From Candidatus Nyctobacter psychrophilus (GTDB lineage: Bacteria > Vulcanimicrobiota > Vulcanimicrobiia > Vulcanimicrobiales > Vulcanimicrobiaceae), in contig JACRTY010000015.1 of assembly GCA_014305025.1 (NCBI GenBank), forward strand, positions 1 to 46,873: a stretch of DNA of 46,873 bases. Direction: 5' to 3'. The notes under the pieces are model-generated. The model was not told the DNA's origin and did no database searches. It saw only the letters and a list, made by a program, of their open reading frames with translations. A program made the position numbers and the translations under genes. The stretch's first letter is position 1, and each line of letters begins with the position of its first letter. This document shows, in pieces, positions 17,547 through 26,251 of the stretch.

Positions 17547-18230
17547 ATGAGCGACGCCTCCGTGCCGCGCGTCTTGATCGTGGACGACGAGCGCCAGGTG
17601 CGCGAAATGCTCGAACTCAATCTGGAGCTGCGCGGCTTCACGGTGCGCATGGCGGCCGACGGCGCCGAGGCTTTGGCGCTGGCGCGCGAGTGGCAGCCCG
17701 ACGTGATCGTCCTCGACGTCATGCTGCCGAAGATCGACGGGCTCTCGCTTCTGCCTGCGCTGCGCAAGATCACCGAGGCGCCCATCGTCATGCTTAGTGC
17801 CAGAGGCGAGATCGAGGACCGCATCCGCGGCTTGGTCCGCGGCGCAGACGATTACATCAGCAAGCCCTTCGAAATGGCCGAACTGATAGCGCGTTTGGGT
17901 TCGGCGCTGCGCCGCCCCCGGCTCGCGCGACGCTCGCTTTTGACCTGCGGCGACCTTACCCTCGATTTGGCAGAGCACAGCGTGATGCGCGGCAAGCGGC
18001 GCCTCGAATTGACGGCCCTCGAATTCAAATTATTGGCGACGCTGCTTCGTTCGCCGAACCGCGTCTTCACGCGCGACGAGTTGTTTGCTGCGATTTGGGG
18101 CGACGAGCGCGATGCCGAATTCGGCAGCGTCGGCCGTACGATCTCGTACTTGCGCTCGAAGGTCGATCGCGGCTTTGATCCGCCGCTGATCCACACGATT
18201 CGCGGCGTAGGCTATACCGTTCGTGCGTAG
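17547..18230 (+). CDS. OmpR/PhoB-family response regulator
   Basis: 227 residues. The receiver domain has the acidic pocket D13-D14, the phosphorylation site D57 in VIVLDVMLPK, S84 and K106 (ISKPF). The C-terminal winged helix (about 130-227) has LTALEFKLLATLLRSPNRVF, RDELFAAIWG and the wing IHTIRGVGYTV. It is a DNA-binding activator or repressor switched by the kinase encoded next; the two reading frames overlap or abut (stop at 18228-18230, kinase start at 18223 or 18238). The four phased repeats just upstream are the obvious target, giving autoregulation and possibly control of the divergent exported-protein/efflux run. The signal is unknown. Confidence 0.95.
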   Translation: MSDASVPRVLIVDDERQVREMLELNLELRGFTVRMAADGAEALALAREWQPDVIVLDVMLPKIDGLSLLPALRKITEAPIVMLSARGEIEDRIRGLVRGADDYISKPFEMAELIARLGSALRRPRLARRSLLTCGDLTLDLAEHSVMRGKRRLELTALEFKLLATLLRSPNRVFTRDELFAAIWGDERDAEFGSVGRTISYLRSKVDRGFDPPLIHTIRGVGYTVRA

Positions 18231-18237
18231 TTGGGCG

Positions 18238-19659
18238 ATGCGCTCGTTCACGACACGCTTTACCTTTCTCTACGTCGCGATCGCGGCGGCGCTTCTCGTC
18301 GCTTCCAGCATCGCATCGACCATCTCCGCCATTTCAACGTACGTTGCGATGCTCAACCTGACGGTCGGCCCTGCGGCCGAGCGCAGTAGCGTGCGCATGC
18401 GTGAAGGACTCGCGCGCGGCGCACCGTTTGCCGCTGCCGCCGCGACGGTCGTGCGCGACTTCGATCACCCGCTCATGCGGGTGGTCGTCTACGATGCTCA
18501 TCACCGTGCCGTCGCCGGATCGTTGCAGCGTGAAAACGGCGCAAACCGGGTCGAGAGCGTAGTCGCCGCGCTCGGCGGTCTCCGTACCGCAGAAGCCGCG
18601 ATTCCTGGCGGCTCCCTGGTGGTCAGTGCCGATGCATCGCGCTTCGGGGAGCGGCTTGCCGGCTTCTGGGCCCGCACCGTCTCCTTCGGTCTCGTCGCGA
18701 TCGGCGTCGCGTTCCTTTTGGGGCGGGCCGTGACGCGCCGCGCCATGCTGCCCGTCGCGCGCGTGACCGCAGCGCTACGCTCATTCGCAAACGGTGATTT
18801 CATTCCGCATCCGATCGTCACCGGTTCGGACGCTGAGTTCGCGGCCTTAGGGGAAGCCTACCGCGACGCCATCGTTCAGACGCAGCACGCCTTCGAAGTC
18901 CGCGACAAGGCGCAGCTCCAAATCCGGCAGTTCGTTGCGGATGCCGGACACGAGTTGCGGACGCCGGTCACCGTCGTGATGGGATACGTCGAGGCGTTGC
19001 GCGACGGCATCGTCCTCGATCCGGTGCGCGTGGCCCGTGTCTACGAGAACATGACGAACGAGTGCCGCCGCATGCGGGGCCTCATCGAGAAACTGATGTA
19101 TCTGGCGCGGCTGGACGAAACATCGTGCCCGCGGTCCGGTGGAGCTCCCGTCGATGTGGCAAATCTCGCCCGCCGCATCGTCGAGGGATTCGCACCGATG
19201 GCTCCGCGCTTACACGTGGCGATTGCCGACGATGGGACCGATGCCGCCGTGATCGCAGACGAGGGCGAGTTGCACGAAGCGATCTCCAACATCATCGACA
19301 ACGCGGTGAAATACGCGCCCGGCGCTTCTATCAAGGTCGCCGTACAGCGGCGCGGAACGCGCCTCCTGGTCGACGTGGTGGATCTAGGGCCGGGCATGTC
19401 CGCCGACGATCGAGCGCACGCGTTCGACCGCTTCTATCGCGGCAGCACCCGCGGAGAGACCACAGGTGCCGGCCTCGGCTTGGCCATCACCAAGCGCGCC
19501 GTCGATCGCATGGACGGCACGATTACGTTGGAAAGTGAACCGGGACGCGGAACGCGCGTTACGTTGGATTTCCCTGTAGCAGCGCCCGTACCGTCGGCCG
19601 GCGGTCGCCAAGGTCATGAGCCGCTGCTCCCAGCGACGAACTCAGTCTTTGGGCGTTAA
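18238..19659 (+). CDS. Membrane sensor histidine kinase
   Basis: 473 residues from the ATG at 18238; a GTG at 18223 overlapping the regulator gene is the alternative. TM1 lies at about residues 8-35, with an extracytoplasmic sensor region of roughly 110 residues, TM2 near 145-162 and a HAMP-like linker. The H-box is FVADAGHELRTPVTVVMGY, the N-box NIIDNAVKYAPG, G1 VVDLGPGMSADD and G2 TTGAGLGLAITKRA, so all catalytic boxes are intact. It phosphorylates the regulator encoded immediately upstream. Its last 18 bases overlap the end of the broken enolase-superfamily gene on the other strand. The sensor domain matches nothing I recognise. Confidence 0.94.
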   Translation: MRSFTTRFTFLYVAIAAALLVASSIASTISAISTYVAMLNLTVGPAAERSSVRMREGLARGAPFAAAAATVVRDFDHPLMRVVVYDAHHRAVAGSLQRENGANRVESVVAALGGLRTAEAAIPGGSLVVSADASRFGERLAGFWARTVSFGLVAIGVAFLLGRAVTRRAMLPVARVTAALRSFANGDFIPHPIVTGSDAEFAALGEAYRDAIVQTQHAFEVRDKAQLQIRQFVADAGHELRTPVTVVMGYVEALRDGIVLDPVRVARVYENMTNECRRMRGLIEKLMYLARLDETSCPRSGGAPVDVANLARRIVEGFAPMAPRLHVAIADDGTDAAVIADEGELHEAISNIIDNAVKYAPGASIKVAVQRRGTRLLVDVVDLGPGMSADDRAHAFDRFYRGSTRGETTGAGLGLAITKRAVDRMDGTITLESEPGRGTRVTLDFPVAAPVPSAGGRQGHEPLLPATNSVFGR

Positions 19660-20537
19660 CACCGGATCGAAAACCAGAACATCCCGGTCGCGCCGCAGCC
19701 CGCCGTGCAGGTCCAGCAGTCTCGCCTTGGCGACCGAGAACAGCGCTTCGCCCGCCGCGATTGGGCCGTCATACAGAGATGTGACGGCCCGTTGCGTCTC
19801 GAAGTCGAGCGGGTCGCAGACGTCTTCGAACCACCAGAGACCGTAGCGCGTGAGTTGTCCCGCCGTTTGCACGGCATCGTTTCGATCGTACGCGTTCATG
19901 GCATCGACGGCAAGACGTTTCCCCACGCCAAAGACGCCCAAGGCGGCTTCGATTCTCGTTTGGTCCACCGCCAGCGGCAATGCACCGATCTTGATCTTCG
20001 TGTGCGTGTAGCCAAGCTGCAGAAACGTGCGCAGTTCCTCATTGAGCCCTGCCGCAGGTCATCGTGCGGATAGACGTAACCGCCGGCGGCATACACCGGG
20101 ACGCGGTCGCTCGGCCGCGCGCTCGCGACTCGCGCGGCGATGAAGCGATGCAGCGGCAAGCCGGCTATCTTTGCGACAGCATCCCAAATCGCCATGTCCA
20201 GGGTTCCGACGGCGACGCACCGCTCCCCGTGCCCACCGGGTTTTTCGCCGCGCAGCATGACGTTCCACGCGCGAAAAGGATCAAGATTGCTCCCGGTCTC
20301 GTCAACCAATTGCTCTTCCTCGGGCGCGAGTAAGCGCGGCGCGAACCGCTCCCGGATCAGACCGCTTTGCGCGAACCGGCCGAACGATGAAAATCCGTAT
20401 CCCACGACGGCTTTGCCGTCGCGCACGACGTCGGTTCGCAGGGCGACGATGCTCGTCGTCAGGCCGCCGGGCGCCGGCGCAACGCCCGCATACCGTGAGA
20501 GCGGCACGGAGCGCTCAACGACCTCAACGATGCGCAC
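19642..20537 (-). pseudogene. Broken enolase-superfamily (tartrate-dehydratase-like) gene
   Basis: From a GTG at 20537 the frame reads VRIVEVVERSVPLSRYAG..., matching N-terminal domains of mandelate-racemase/sugar-acid dehydratases, up to YVYPHDDLRQG. The match continues in another frame as LNEELRTFLQLGYTHTKIKIG and then LAVDAMNAYD and WWFEDVCDPLDFE (acid-sugar-dehydratase metal ligands). The switch is explained by one base missing in the CCC run at 20047-20049. The protein also ends early, at FDPVLTPKD, where relatives continue for tens of residues, and this end overlaps the histidine kinase gene. The shift might be a sequencing error, but the missing 3' end is not. It follows the alpha/beta-hydrolase gene by four bases, so it was once part of that operon. 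Confidence 0.8.
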
Positions 20538-20541
20538 CGAC

Positions 20542-22473
20542 CTAGCGGCGCGCCGTTTCGTGCACGATCCGCCACAGCCATTCCGCGCGCGCCCGCAACG
20601 CCGGTGCGTCTTCCGCCAGGACATACCTCTGGCGCACGAGCGTCGCCGTCGCCGCCTGGTAGGCGCGCAGATAACCACTGCGGTCGCCGTACCGTTCGGC
20701 GATCGACCGGCGCGGATCGTGCGCCGCCATCTGCGTGCCGTTCGTGAGCGCAAACGGCACGAAGGAGCCGTAGAAGTCGACCAGATGGTCGCCGAACCCC
20801 GTTGCCGGTTCGCGCAGATTCCAGCCGGTGTACGTCCCGAGCGGCGCTGCCACTTCGGGCAAACGTAAGCCTCCGAGATCGATCCCATCGCCGTCAACTT
20901 TCGGAATCAAACTCGGATAGGGCGCGCCGAGGAGGGGCGGCTCGCGGTCCACGATCCCGGCGTCCCAGCGCGGCCCGAAATCGTATCGCCAGGTACGGTG
21001 AAGTGCGATCGCCGGATCGGGCACGGCGAGTCCCGGGATGGTGCGCGGGAACGTCCAACGCTCCGGCGCAACCAGCGTTGCGTCGGCGATCGTCGGATAA
21101 CGGCTCGGCGGCGGGGCCGTACCCGAACGCGCCCAGTCGTCCAGCCGCACCAGCGTGGAACGTTCGAGCCAATGATAATCGAGGGGATCGCTGCGTTCCC
21201 GCGCGCCGGCAAGCTTCGTCGGCGAAACGCCGGTGATGTGCATGCCGCCCGCCACAGCGTAGAAGCGCACGTTCGCCGGCAGCGCGACGTCGCGCGTTCC
21301 GTCGTCGCTAGTCGTCATGAGCGACGCGGCGCGTCCCCAATACTCATGCGACGTCACGATATCGATCACTTTGAGATCGGGCGGTAAGGGCCACTCACGT
21401 TCGTGGAACGGCGGCATGTCGGTCGGATAGAAGAACGACGAGAACGCCGCCGCGTCGCGTGACGGCTGCGCGAAGCGATGATCGAAACTGCCGAGCGAGG
21501 GACCGGCCACGATCGGCATGATGCCCTCGAAAACCGGCCGGCCTTGTTCATCGGTGTCGAACCCGCGAACGACGAGCGTGCGCAGAAACCGGCCGCTTTG
21601 CGAGATGCCGAAGCCATAGGCGCGCAGGACGTGAACCGGTGCCGAGGGATCGTGTTTGAAGTACGACACCGCGTCGCGTACCGCCGCCAGACCCAGGCCG
21701 ACGACGACCGGATCCTTCGCGCGATAGACCAGTTCATAGATGCGGCCCGGCGTAAAGTCACCATCCAGGGCGATCGCCGCGCCGGCTCGCGTAAAGCGCC
21801 ACCGCGCGCGCGGAATCACGCGGCGCGGCGCCAGAACCTCGTCGCGTTCCGTCAAGACGTTATCCAAGTCGGCGTTGTCGTTGACCCGATAGGCTACATG
21901 ACCCCGATCGCCGATCTCGTGTTCTGCCTGAGGCGCATCGACGTGAAAGTCGCTGCGGACGAGTCCTGTGATCGGGTGCCTATCGTCGCTTGCAACCGGC
22001 GCCCGCAACCCGAGCAATCCCGGCGCGCGGGGAACGTCGAATTGCCAGCCGAGCGAAATCGTGATGAAGCCGTGCCGCATCAAGAAACCGTCGCCCAGAT
22101 CGTCGGGCACGTCCGGTTCATGCGAAAAGCGCCCACCATCGAGGATCAACGCCGTCGCGCCGCCGCGATTGGGGATGTCGATCACCGCCGCGCCGTTCGC
22201 ACGAGTGCGATCGCGGGGAGCGAGAATCACGACGTCATCGGAAGAGGAAACCTCGCCGTCCACGTTACGGGCGGCGCGTTCCAGATCGACGATGCGCCGG
22301 TTGGCTGCACTTCCCGGCCGATCCGCAAACCACAGCCTTCCGACGATCTTCTCGTATCCGTCGCCCACGGCCGCTCGCGACAGCGTTTCAAAGCGCACGA
22401 CGTGGGCCTGCGCCGGCACGGCTCGGGTGACGAGCGCTATGAGGGCCAGCGCCACCGTGCGGGAACGAACCAA
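20542..22473 (-). CDS. Exported alpha/beta-hydrolase domain protein
   Basis: About 643 residues from TTG at 22473; a GTG at 22455 is also possible. A signal peptide (TVALALIALVTRAVPAQA) precedes a large domain of the type found in uncharacterised exported hydrolases (Abhydrolase_10-like). The nucleophile elbow is GFGISQSGRFLR near residue 298, and the likely base lies in AVAGGMHITG. C-terminal motifs FGPRWDAGIV and PLGTYTGWNLR are typical of the family. It probably hydrolyses an ester or related bond in the periplasm. The substrate cannot be read from sequence. It begins three bases after the stop of the nucleotidyltransferase gene and is followed by the broken dehydratase gene. Confidence 0.85.
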   Translation of the reverse strand: MVRSRTVALALIALVTRAVPAQAHVVRFETLSRAAVGDGYEKIVGRLWFADRPGSAANRRIVDLERAARNVDGEVSSSDDVVILAPRDRTRANGAAVIDIPNRGGATALILDGGRFSHEPDVPDDLGDGFLMRHGFITISLGWQFDVPRAPGLLGLRAPVASDDRHPITGLVRSDFHVDAPQAEHEIGDRGHVAYRVNDNADLDNVLTERDEVLAPRRVIPRARWRFTRAGAAIALDGDFTPGRIYELVYRAKDPVVVGLGLAAVRDAVSYFKHDPSAPVHVLRAYGFGISQSGRFLRTLVVRGFDTDEQGRPVFEGIMPIVAGPSLGSFDHRFAQPSRDAAAFSSFFYPTDMPPFHEREWPLPPDLKVIDIVTSHEYWGRAASLMTTSDDGTRDVALPANVRFYAVAGGMHITGVSPTKLAGARERSDPLDYHWLERSTLVRLDDWARSGTAPPPSRYPTIADATLVAPERWTFPRTIPGLAVPDPAIALHRTWRYDFGPRWDAGIVDREPPLLGAPYPSLIPKVDGDGIDLGGLRLPEVAAPLGTYTGWNLREPATGFGDHLVDFYGSFVPFALTNGTQMAAHDPRRSIAERYGDRSGYLRAYQAATATLVRQRYVLAEDAPALRARAEWLWRIVHETARR

Positions 22474-22475
22474 CG

Positions 22476-23018
22476 CTACGCTTCGTCGCCCGTGACGCCA
22501 AGTTCGAGCCGGCCGATCGCGATGTATTGCTCGAGATCGTCTCGGTCGCCGGGCAAGAACCGTTCGATGATGTCGCGCACGCGACGAAGATCGCCGTCGC
22601 TAGCAAGCCCGAGCATGCGAGTCAGATCCCCTTGGTCGACGCCCCGCGACGCATCGAGCTTCATCAGGATTAAGTAGGGAAGGGCCACCGGCCGTTCGGC
22701 TCCCCCGACTTTCGTTGCTTCTCCGGTCGCCAGGCGCACCCACGTTTGCTCGGACGTGATCATATCGATCGGCATCGGATCGCGCCGATAACGACGGCCC
22801 ATCAGACCTAAGCGTGAATCCGGAAAGGCAAGCGGTTTACCGTCGGTAACGTATCCGGCATCCTGTAGCCTGCGGCTCGCGATTTCGAACTGATCCGGCA
22901 GGATGAGCACGTCGATGTCGACCGTCGTGCGCTCGGGCATATAATGGCGCGTCGCTTGGCCACCGACAATGCAGGCCGCCAGACCTTCGAAAAGCTCAAC
23001 TTGGGGGAGTTCTTTCAT
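22476..23018 (-). CDS. Nucleotidyltransferase-fold protein (AbiEii/MNT-like)
   Basis: 180 residues from the ATG at 23018 (MKELPQVELFEGLAACIVGG); AGG lies in a suitable position upstream. An ATG at 23075 is possible, but the extra stretch has poor third-position GC. The signature is VGGQATRHYMPERTTVDIDVL, the GG...DxD core of minimal nucleotidyltransferases, followed by LPYLILMKLDASR, as in AbiEii-type and related proteins. These transfer a nucleotide to RNA or protein, and some are toxins. No partner antitoxin is adjacent; the neighbours are a MaoC-like gene (divergent) and the exported hydrolase (same strand). A non-toxin role is equally likely. Confidence 0.8.
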   Translation of the reverse strand: MKELPQVELFEGLAACIVGGQATRHYMPERTTVDIDVLILPDQFEIASRRLQDAGYVTDGKPLAFPDSRLGLMGRRYRRDPMPIDMITSEQTWVRLATGEATKVGGAERPVALPYLILMKLDASRGVDQGDLTRMLGLASDGDLRRVRDIIERFLPGDRDDLEQYIAIGRLELGVTGDEA

Positions 23019-23238
23019 CCCGCGGACCTCATGAAGCTCTCGAATGGGTTGCCCATCTCGTGCTATTCGCTTCATCCGGGAGAGGTAAAAGCGACGCCGC
23101 CGTAGTTTGTCTCGCAGGCCCTCCGGCGACGGAGCCGGCGTGCGCGCACGGGAATTCATCCGCGGCGGTGCTTCAAGGCCGCTTCCGGTGCGCCCTACGT
23201 ACCAAGACTGTCGCGTCGTCACCCTGAATGCTTGCCGC

Positions 23239-23661
23239 ATGTATGGAACCAAACTATTCGAGGCATTCGCCGTCGGCGATCGCGCGACGTTCAGCAAGAC
23301 GATCACCGAAGCCGATGTGCTGCTCTTCAGTGCGGTTAGCGGTGACAACTACCCCTTGCACGTCGATGAACGCTACGCACGGCAAGGACGCTTCGGACGG
23401 CGCGTGGCTCACGGGCTCTTGACCGCAAGCCTCATCTCAACGGCGAACGGCTTGTTGTTGCAGCGCCCCGGGGGAATTTCGCTCGCGCAAACCCTCCGCT
23501 TCCTACGGCCGGTGTATCTGGGCGATTCGATCACGGCGTGCAGCGAAGTCGTCGAGATCATTGCAGCAAAGCGACGGCTGCGCTGCCGCACGACGTGCAC
23601 GAATCAGCACGGGAAGTTGGTCGTCGAGGGGGAAGCGCTGGAGCAAAAGGACGACGGGTGA
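23239..23661 (+). CDS. MaoC-like (hot-dog fold) dehydratase
   Basis: 140 residues from the ATG at 23239; the frame extends upstream to 23107 but the added part is arginine-rich and unlike the family. MaoC motifs are clear: FSAVSGDNYPLHVDERYA (the hydratase Asp...His pair) and GRRVAHGLLTASLIS, with LRFLRPVYLGDSITACSEV. Such enzymes hydrate or dehydrate enoyl-CoA-type thioesters in fatty-acid or polyketide metabolism. It is short and single-domain, like R-specific enoyl-CoA hydratases. The gene is divergent from the nucleotidyltransferase, and a remnant monooxygenase follows it. Confidence 0.88.
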   Translation: MYGTKLFEAFAVGDRATFSKTITEADVLLFSAVSGDNYPLHVDERYARQGRFGRRVAHGLLTASLISTANGLLLQRPGGISLAQTLRFLRPVYLGDSITACSEVVEIIAAKRRLRCRTTCTNQHGKLVVEGEALEQKDDG

Positions 23662-23742
23662 TGTGCCTCGGTACGCGCGTTGCGCACACGCCGATGGTGC
23701 GCCAAAGCGGCTTCACGGTGCGAGCGCGAGAAATGCACCGGC

Positions 23743-23937
23743 ATGATCACGCGAATTTGGCGCGGCTGGACGACGCCGGAAAATGCCGCAGCCTACGAAA
23801 CCTTGTTGCGAAGCGAGATATTTCCGGGCATCGCCAGGCGCGGGATCGCCGGGTATCGCGGTTTTTCGCTAGGCCGCCTCGACCGCGGCGATGAGGTCGA
23901 GTTCGCCGTCGTTCCGCCCCCCCAAAACCTCGGGTGA
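23743..23937 (+). pseudogene. 3'-truncated antibiotic-biosynthesis-monooxygenase-like gene
   Basis: The frame begins MITRIWRGWTTPENAAAYE, continues ETLLRSEIFPGIARRGIAGY and ends at RGDEVEF followed by AVVPPPQNLG. Family members with this start are about 100 residues long and continue with a second strand-helix half; here only about 55 family-like residues remain. The break falls just before the RNase HI gene, whose GTG start overlaps this stop. I read it as a deletion that joined the remnant to the RNase HI gene. A short intact protein is unlikely because half the ferredoxin-like fold is missing. Confidence 0.7.
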
Positions 23938-24362
23938 GGGCCAAGCTCTTCGCGGACGGAGGTTCGCGCGGCAATCCCGGACCGGCTGCCAGCGGCGCCG
24001 TCCTGTATGCCGAAGACGGCAGTGTCCTAGCGGAGGTGGGCGACTATCTGGGCATTGCGACCAACAACGTCGCCGAGTGGCACGCGCTGCGCGCCGGTCT
24101 GCAACGGGCGCGCGACCTCGGCGTCCGGGACATCACGATTCGCCTCGATAGCGAACTGGTCGTGCGTCAAGTTACCGGCGTGTACAAAGTCAAACACGCC
24201 GATCTCATACCCCTTGCCGCTACCGTAAAGGGGCTCCTACGTAGCTTTACAAGCGTCGACATCGGCCACGTGCCGCGCAAGCAGAATGCGGCCGCCGACG
24301 CGCTGGTAAACCGCGTTCTGGACGAGGCGGCCGAAGCCCGGCGAGCGGGGCCGTCCCGTTGA
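23934..24362 (+). CDS. Ribonuclease HI family protein
   Basis: 142 residues from a GTG at 23934. All four acidic catalytic residues are visible: D8 in FADGGSRGNPGPA, E48 in NNVAEWHAL, D72 in LDSELVVRQV and D122 in RKQNAAADALVN. It belongs to the short RnhA-like group lacking the basic protrusion helix. It cleaves RNA in RNA-DNA hybrids by two-metal catalysis. The C-terminus is a short Ala/Arg-rich tail. The start codon overlaps the stop of the truncated monooxygenase remnant, so it is now translated behind that remnant. Confidence 0.94.
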   Translation: MRAKLFADGGSRGNPGPAASGAVLYAEDGSVLAEVGDYLGIATNNVAEWHALRAGLQRARDLGVRDITIRLDSELVVRQVTGVYKVKHADLIPLAATVKGLLRSFTSVDIGHVPRKQNAAADALVNRVLDEAAEARRAGPSR

Positions 24363-24378
24363 GCGCGAATGGGCGGGG

Positions 24379-25047
24379 GTGCTGCGCCGCAATGCCGTCC
24401 CGCTCTTCATCTTGGTGGCCGTCCTCATTGGCCTGGGAGCAGCGTATGCGTATCTCCGCACGACGCACGAGTTGCATTTCAACGAGACCGCGCAAGTCCG
24501 CGAGCAGCGTTCCGAGATTCGCCTCGATATGACGGTCGCTTACGATTCGGGACCTCTCGTGCGCGAGGCGTATACGATGTCGGACATCAACGGCACGTCC
24601 ACCTTGCAGTATCGCGCGCTCGGGCGCAAGCGCTTGCTGCAGATCACCATCCGCGAACGTCCCCGCGAGACCTTAGAAGAAGGCGTCAACGTCGCATTTC
24701 TCTTCGATGAACTCGTGCGCGACGGCATCTGGGAGCTGGGCTCGAAACCCCCACGCGGCAATACGGCGATCCAGTACGCAATTGGCATCGCGCAGGTGAC
24801 GGGCAGCGCCCACGGGTCGCACCGCTTCACCTTCACCGACCCCCATTACTGGGCGACCACGGGCGGCCACCAATTTCATATTACGCTCAACCGCAATAAA
24901 CCCGTCCCCAACCTGCTGCAGCTCTCCAGTACGGCGCTGGTCGAACCGCGCTACGGCGAACTGGTGGCCGACTTTCGCAACTTCGGCCCGGACTCGTTTC
25001 GCGGCAAGGTGGCGGCGGCGCGGCTTCGTTTGGGAGTACGCAGTTGA
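24379..25047 (+). CDS. Membrane-anchored protein of unknown function
   Basis: 222 residues from a GTG at 24379. One N-terminal membrane segment (VPLFILVAVLIGLGAAYAYL) is followed by a beta-rich extracytoplasmic domain with many charged strands (EIRLDMTVAYDSGPLVREAY, KRLLQITIRERPRE, HQFHITLNRNK). There is no family I recognise; the strand-rich profile fits a periplasmic binding or lipid-exposed sandwich. Its stop overlaps the TTG start of the polysaccharide deacetylase gene (TTGA), so the two are translationally coupled and may act together at the envelope. It begins 16 bases after RNase HI. Confidence 0.75.
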   Translation: MLRRNAVPLFILVAVLIGLGAAYAYLRTTHELHFNETAQVREQRSEIRLDMTVAYDSGPLVREAYTMSDINGTSTLQYRALGRKRLLQITIRERPRETLEEGVNVAFLFDELVRDGIWELGSKPPRGNTAIQYAIGIAQVTGSAHGSHRFTFTDPHYWATTGGHQFHITLNRNKPVPNLLQLSSTALVEPRYGELVADFRNFGPDSFRGKVAAARLRLGVRS

Positions 25048-25892
25048 CCCGCGCGTGGATCTCCGCAACGCTGCGCCTGCTGCGGCCCGCGGCGCTGGTT
25101 GCATCGTGCCTGGCGGCGCTGGGATGCGCAGGCTTCGCGGCCTACGAAGTGGTCGAAGCGCCGGGCAATCAACTCTTCGGCGCGACGCTCGTGCGCGGCG
25201 CTCCGACGGTTCGCGAAGTGGCGCTGACCTACGACGACGGACCCAACCCACCGTACACCGACCGCATCCTCGACGTCTTGCGGTCCGAGCATGTCCCGGC
25301 CACGTTTTTTCTGGTCGGACGCGCGGTGGTCGCGTATCCGCAGACGGTCCGCCGGATCGTGCGCGAGGGCCACGTCATTGGAAACCACTCCTGGGATCAC
25401 GCGCATCTGATCGTGGAAACCAACGCCGCCGTCCGCACCGAACTGAGCCGCACCGACGCGGCCATCGAACGCGTCGCCGGCGTGCGGCCCGATTTGATGC
25501 GGCCGCCTTTCGGCGCGCGCGATTTTGCCGTGATCGATCAAGCGCACGCGCTGGGCTACCGGGTCGTCATGTGGAGCGTCCCACTGGCCGCCGACTGGGA
25601 GCAGCCCGGCGACGCGACGATCGCGGCCCGCGTGCTGGCGCACATCACGGACGGCAGCATCATCGTGCTCCACGACGGCAACCGCGGCATTTTGTGCGGC
25701 CGCGGCCGCCCGGTTCCGCCGCGCGTGTGCGACCGCGAGCAAGACGTGGCCGCCACCCGCACCATCATCGAGCGCTTACGCACCAGGGGCTACCGTTTCG
25801 TGACGATTCCGCAATTGATCGCCGCTGCCGGCAGCGGGCGGGGTCACGCATACCGCTTACCGCGCAGATCGATGAACCCGTCCTGGTGGTGA
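25044..25892 (+). CDS. Polysaccharide deacetylase (NodB domain)
   Basis: 282 residues from a TTG overlapping the previous stop. An N-terminal hydrophobic segment (about 14-35) is a signal anchor. The NodB domain has D64-D65 in LTYDDGPNP, the metal histidines H115 and H119 in GNHSWDHAH, RPPFGARD, MWSVPLAADW and the last-motif histidine in IIVLHDGN. These enzymes remove N- or O-acetyl groups from cell-envelope glycans using a divalent metal. The last 49 bases overlap the end of the convergent DUF3465 gene, so the C-terminal tail (RLPRRSMNPSWW) is probably not part of the fold. Confidence 0.93.
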   Translation: MTRAWISATLRLLRPAALVASCLAALGCAGFAAYEVVEAPGNQLFGATLVRGAPTVREVALTYDDGPNPPYTDRILDVLRSEHVPATFFLVGRAVVAYPQTVRRIVREGHVIGNHSWDHAHLIVETNAAVRTELSRTDAAIERVAGVRPDLMRPPFGARDFAVIDQAHALGYRVVMWSVPLAADWEQPGDATIAARVLAHITDGSIIVLHDGNRGILCGRGRPVPPRVCDREQDVAATRTIIERLRTRGYRFVTIPQLIAAAGSGRGHAYRLPRRSMNPSWW

Positions 25893-26179
25893 TGATCGGG
25901 ATCGTGATGCGTCCAGTGAACGAGCGGACCGTAGCGCGTCTGCGGCACCAGTTCACCCTGCACCGCGATTCGATCCCCCACGATCACCGGCACCTGCGGA
26001 GCCAGCCCGACGTTATCGACGATCTCGACGCGTGACCCGCCGTCGCCACGGACGTTGAACGCCTCGTGCATCGCATGGGTGCGCGAGCCGTAGAAGAAGC
26101 GCGGCGCCGAAACGACGGTTCCCGCAAACCGTACTTCGCTGGGCGCGGCAAGCCGCAAGCCGGCCTGGAGCGTATTCAT
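25844..26179 (-). CDS. DUF3465 protein
   Basis: 111 residues. It has the DUF3465 pattern: FAGTVVSAPRFFYGSRTHAMHEAF, then VEIVDNVGLAPQVPVIVGDRI, VQGELVPQTRYGPLVHWTHHD and DGFIDLRGKRYA. Family members are small OB-like proteins with the conserved HWTHHD near the end. Their role is unknown. There is no evident signal peptide from this start. It converges on the deacetylase gene with a 49-base overlap of coding ends, which is unusual but consistent with compact packing. Confidence 0.85.
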   Translation of the reverse strand: MNTLQAGLRLAAPSEVRFAGTVVSAPRFFYGSRTHAMHEAFNVRGDGGSRVEIVDNVGLAPQVPVIVGDRIAVQGELVPQTRYGPLVHWTHHDPDHHHQDGFIDLRGKRYA

Positions 26180-26251
26180 GTCGCCGTACCATCACGCCGA
26201 GGGCGGAGTCAACAAGGAGCAGCGCCGCGCTTTTGTCGCCCGTCATGCGAT

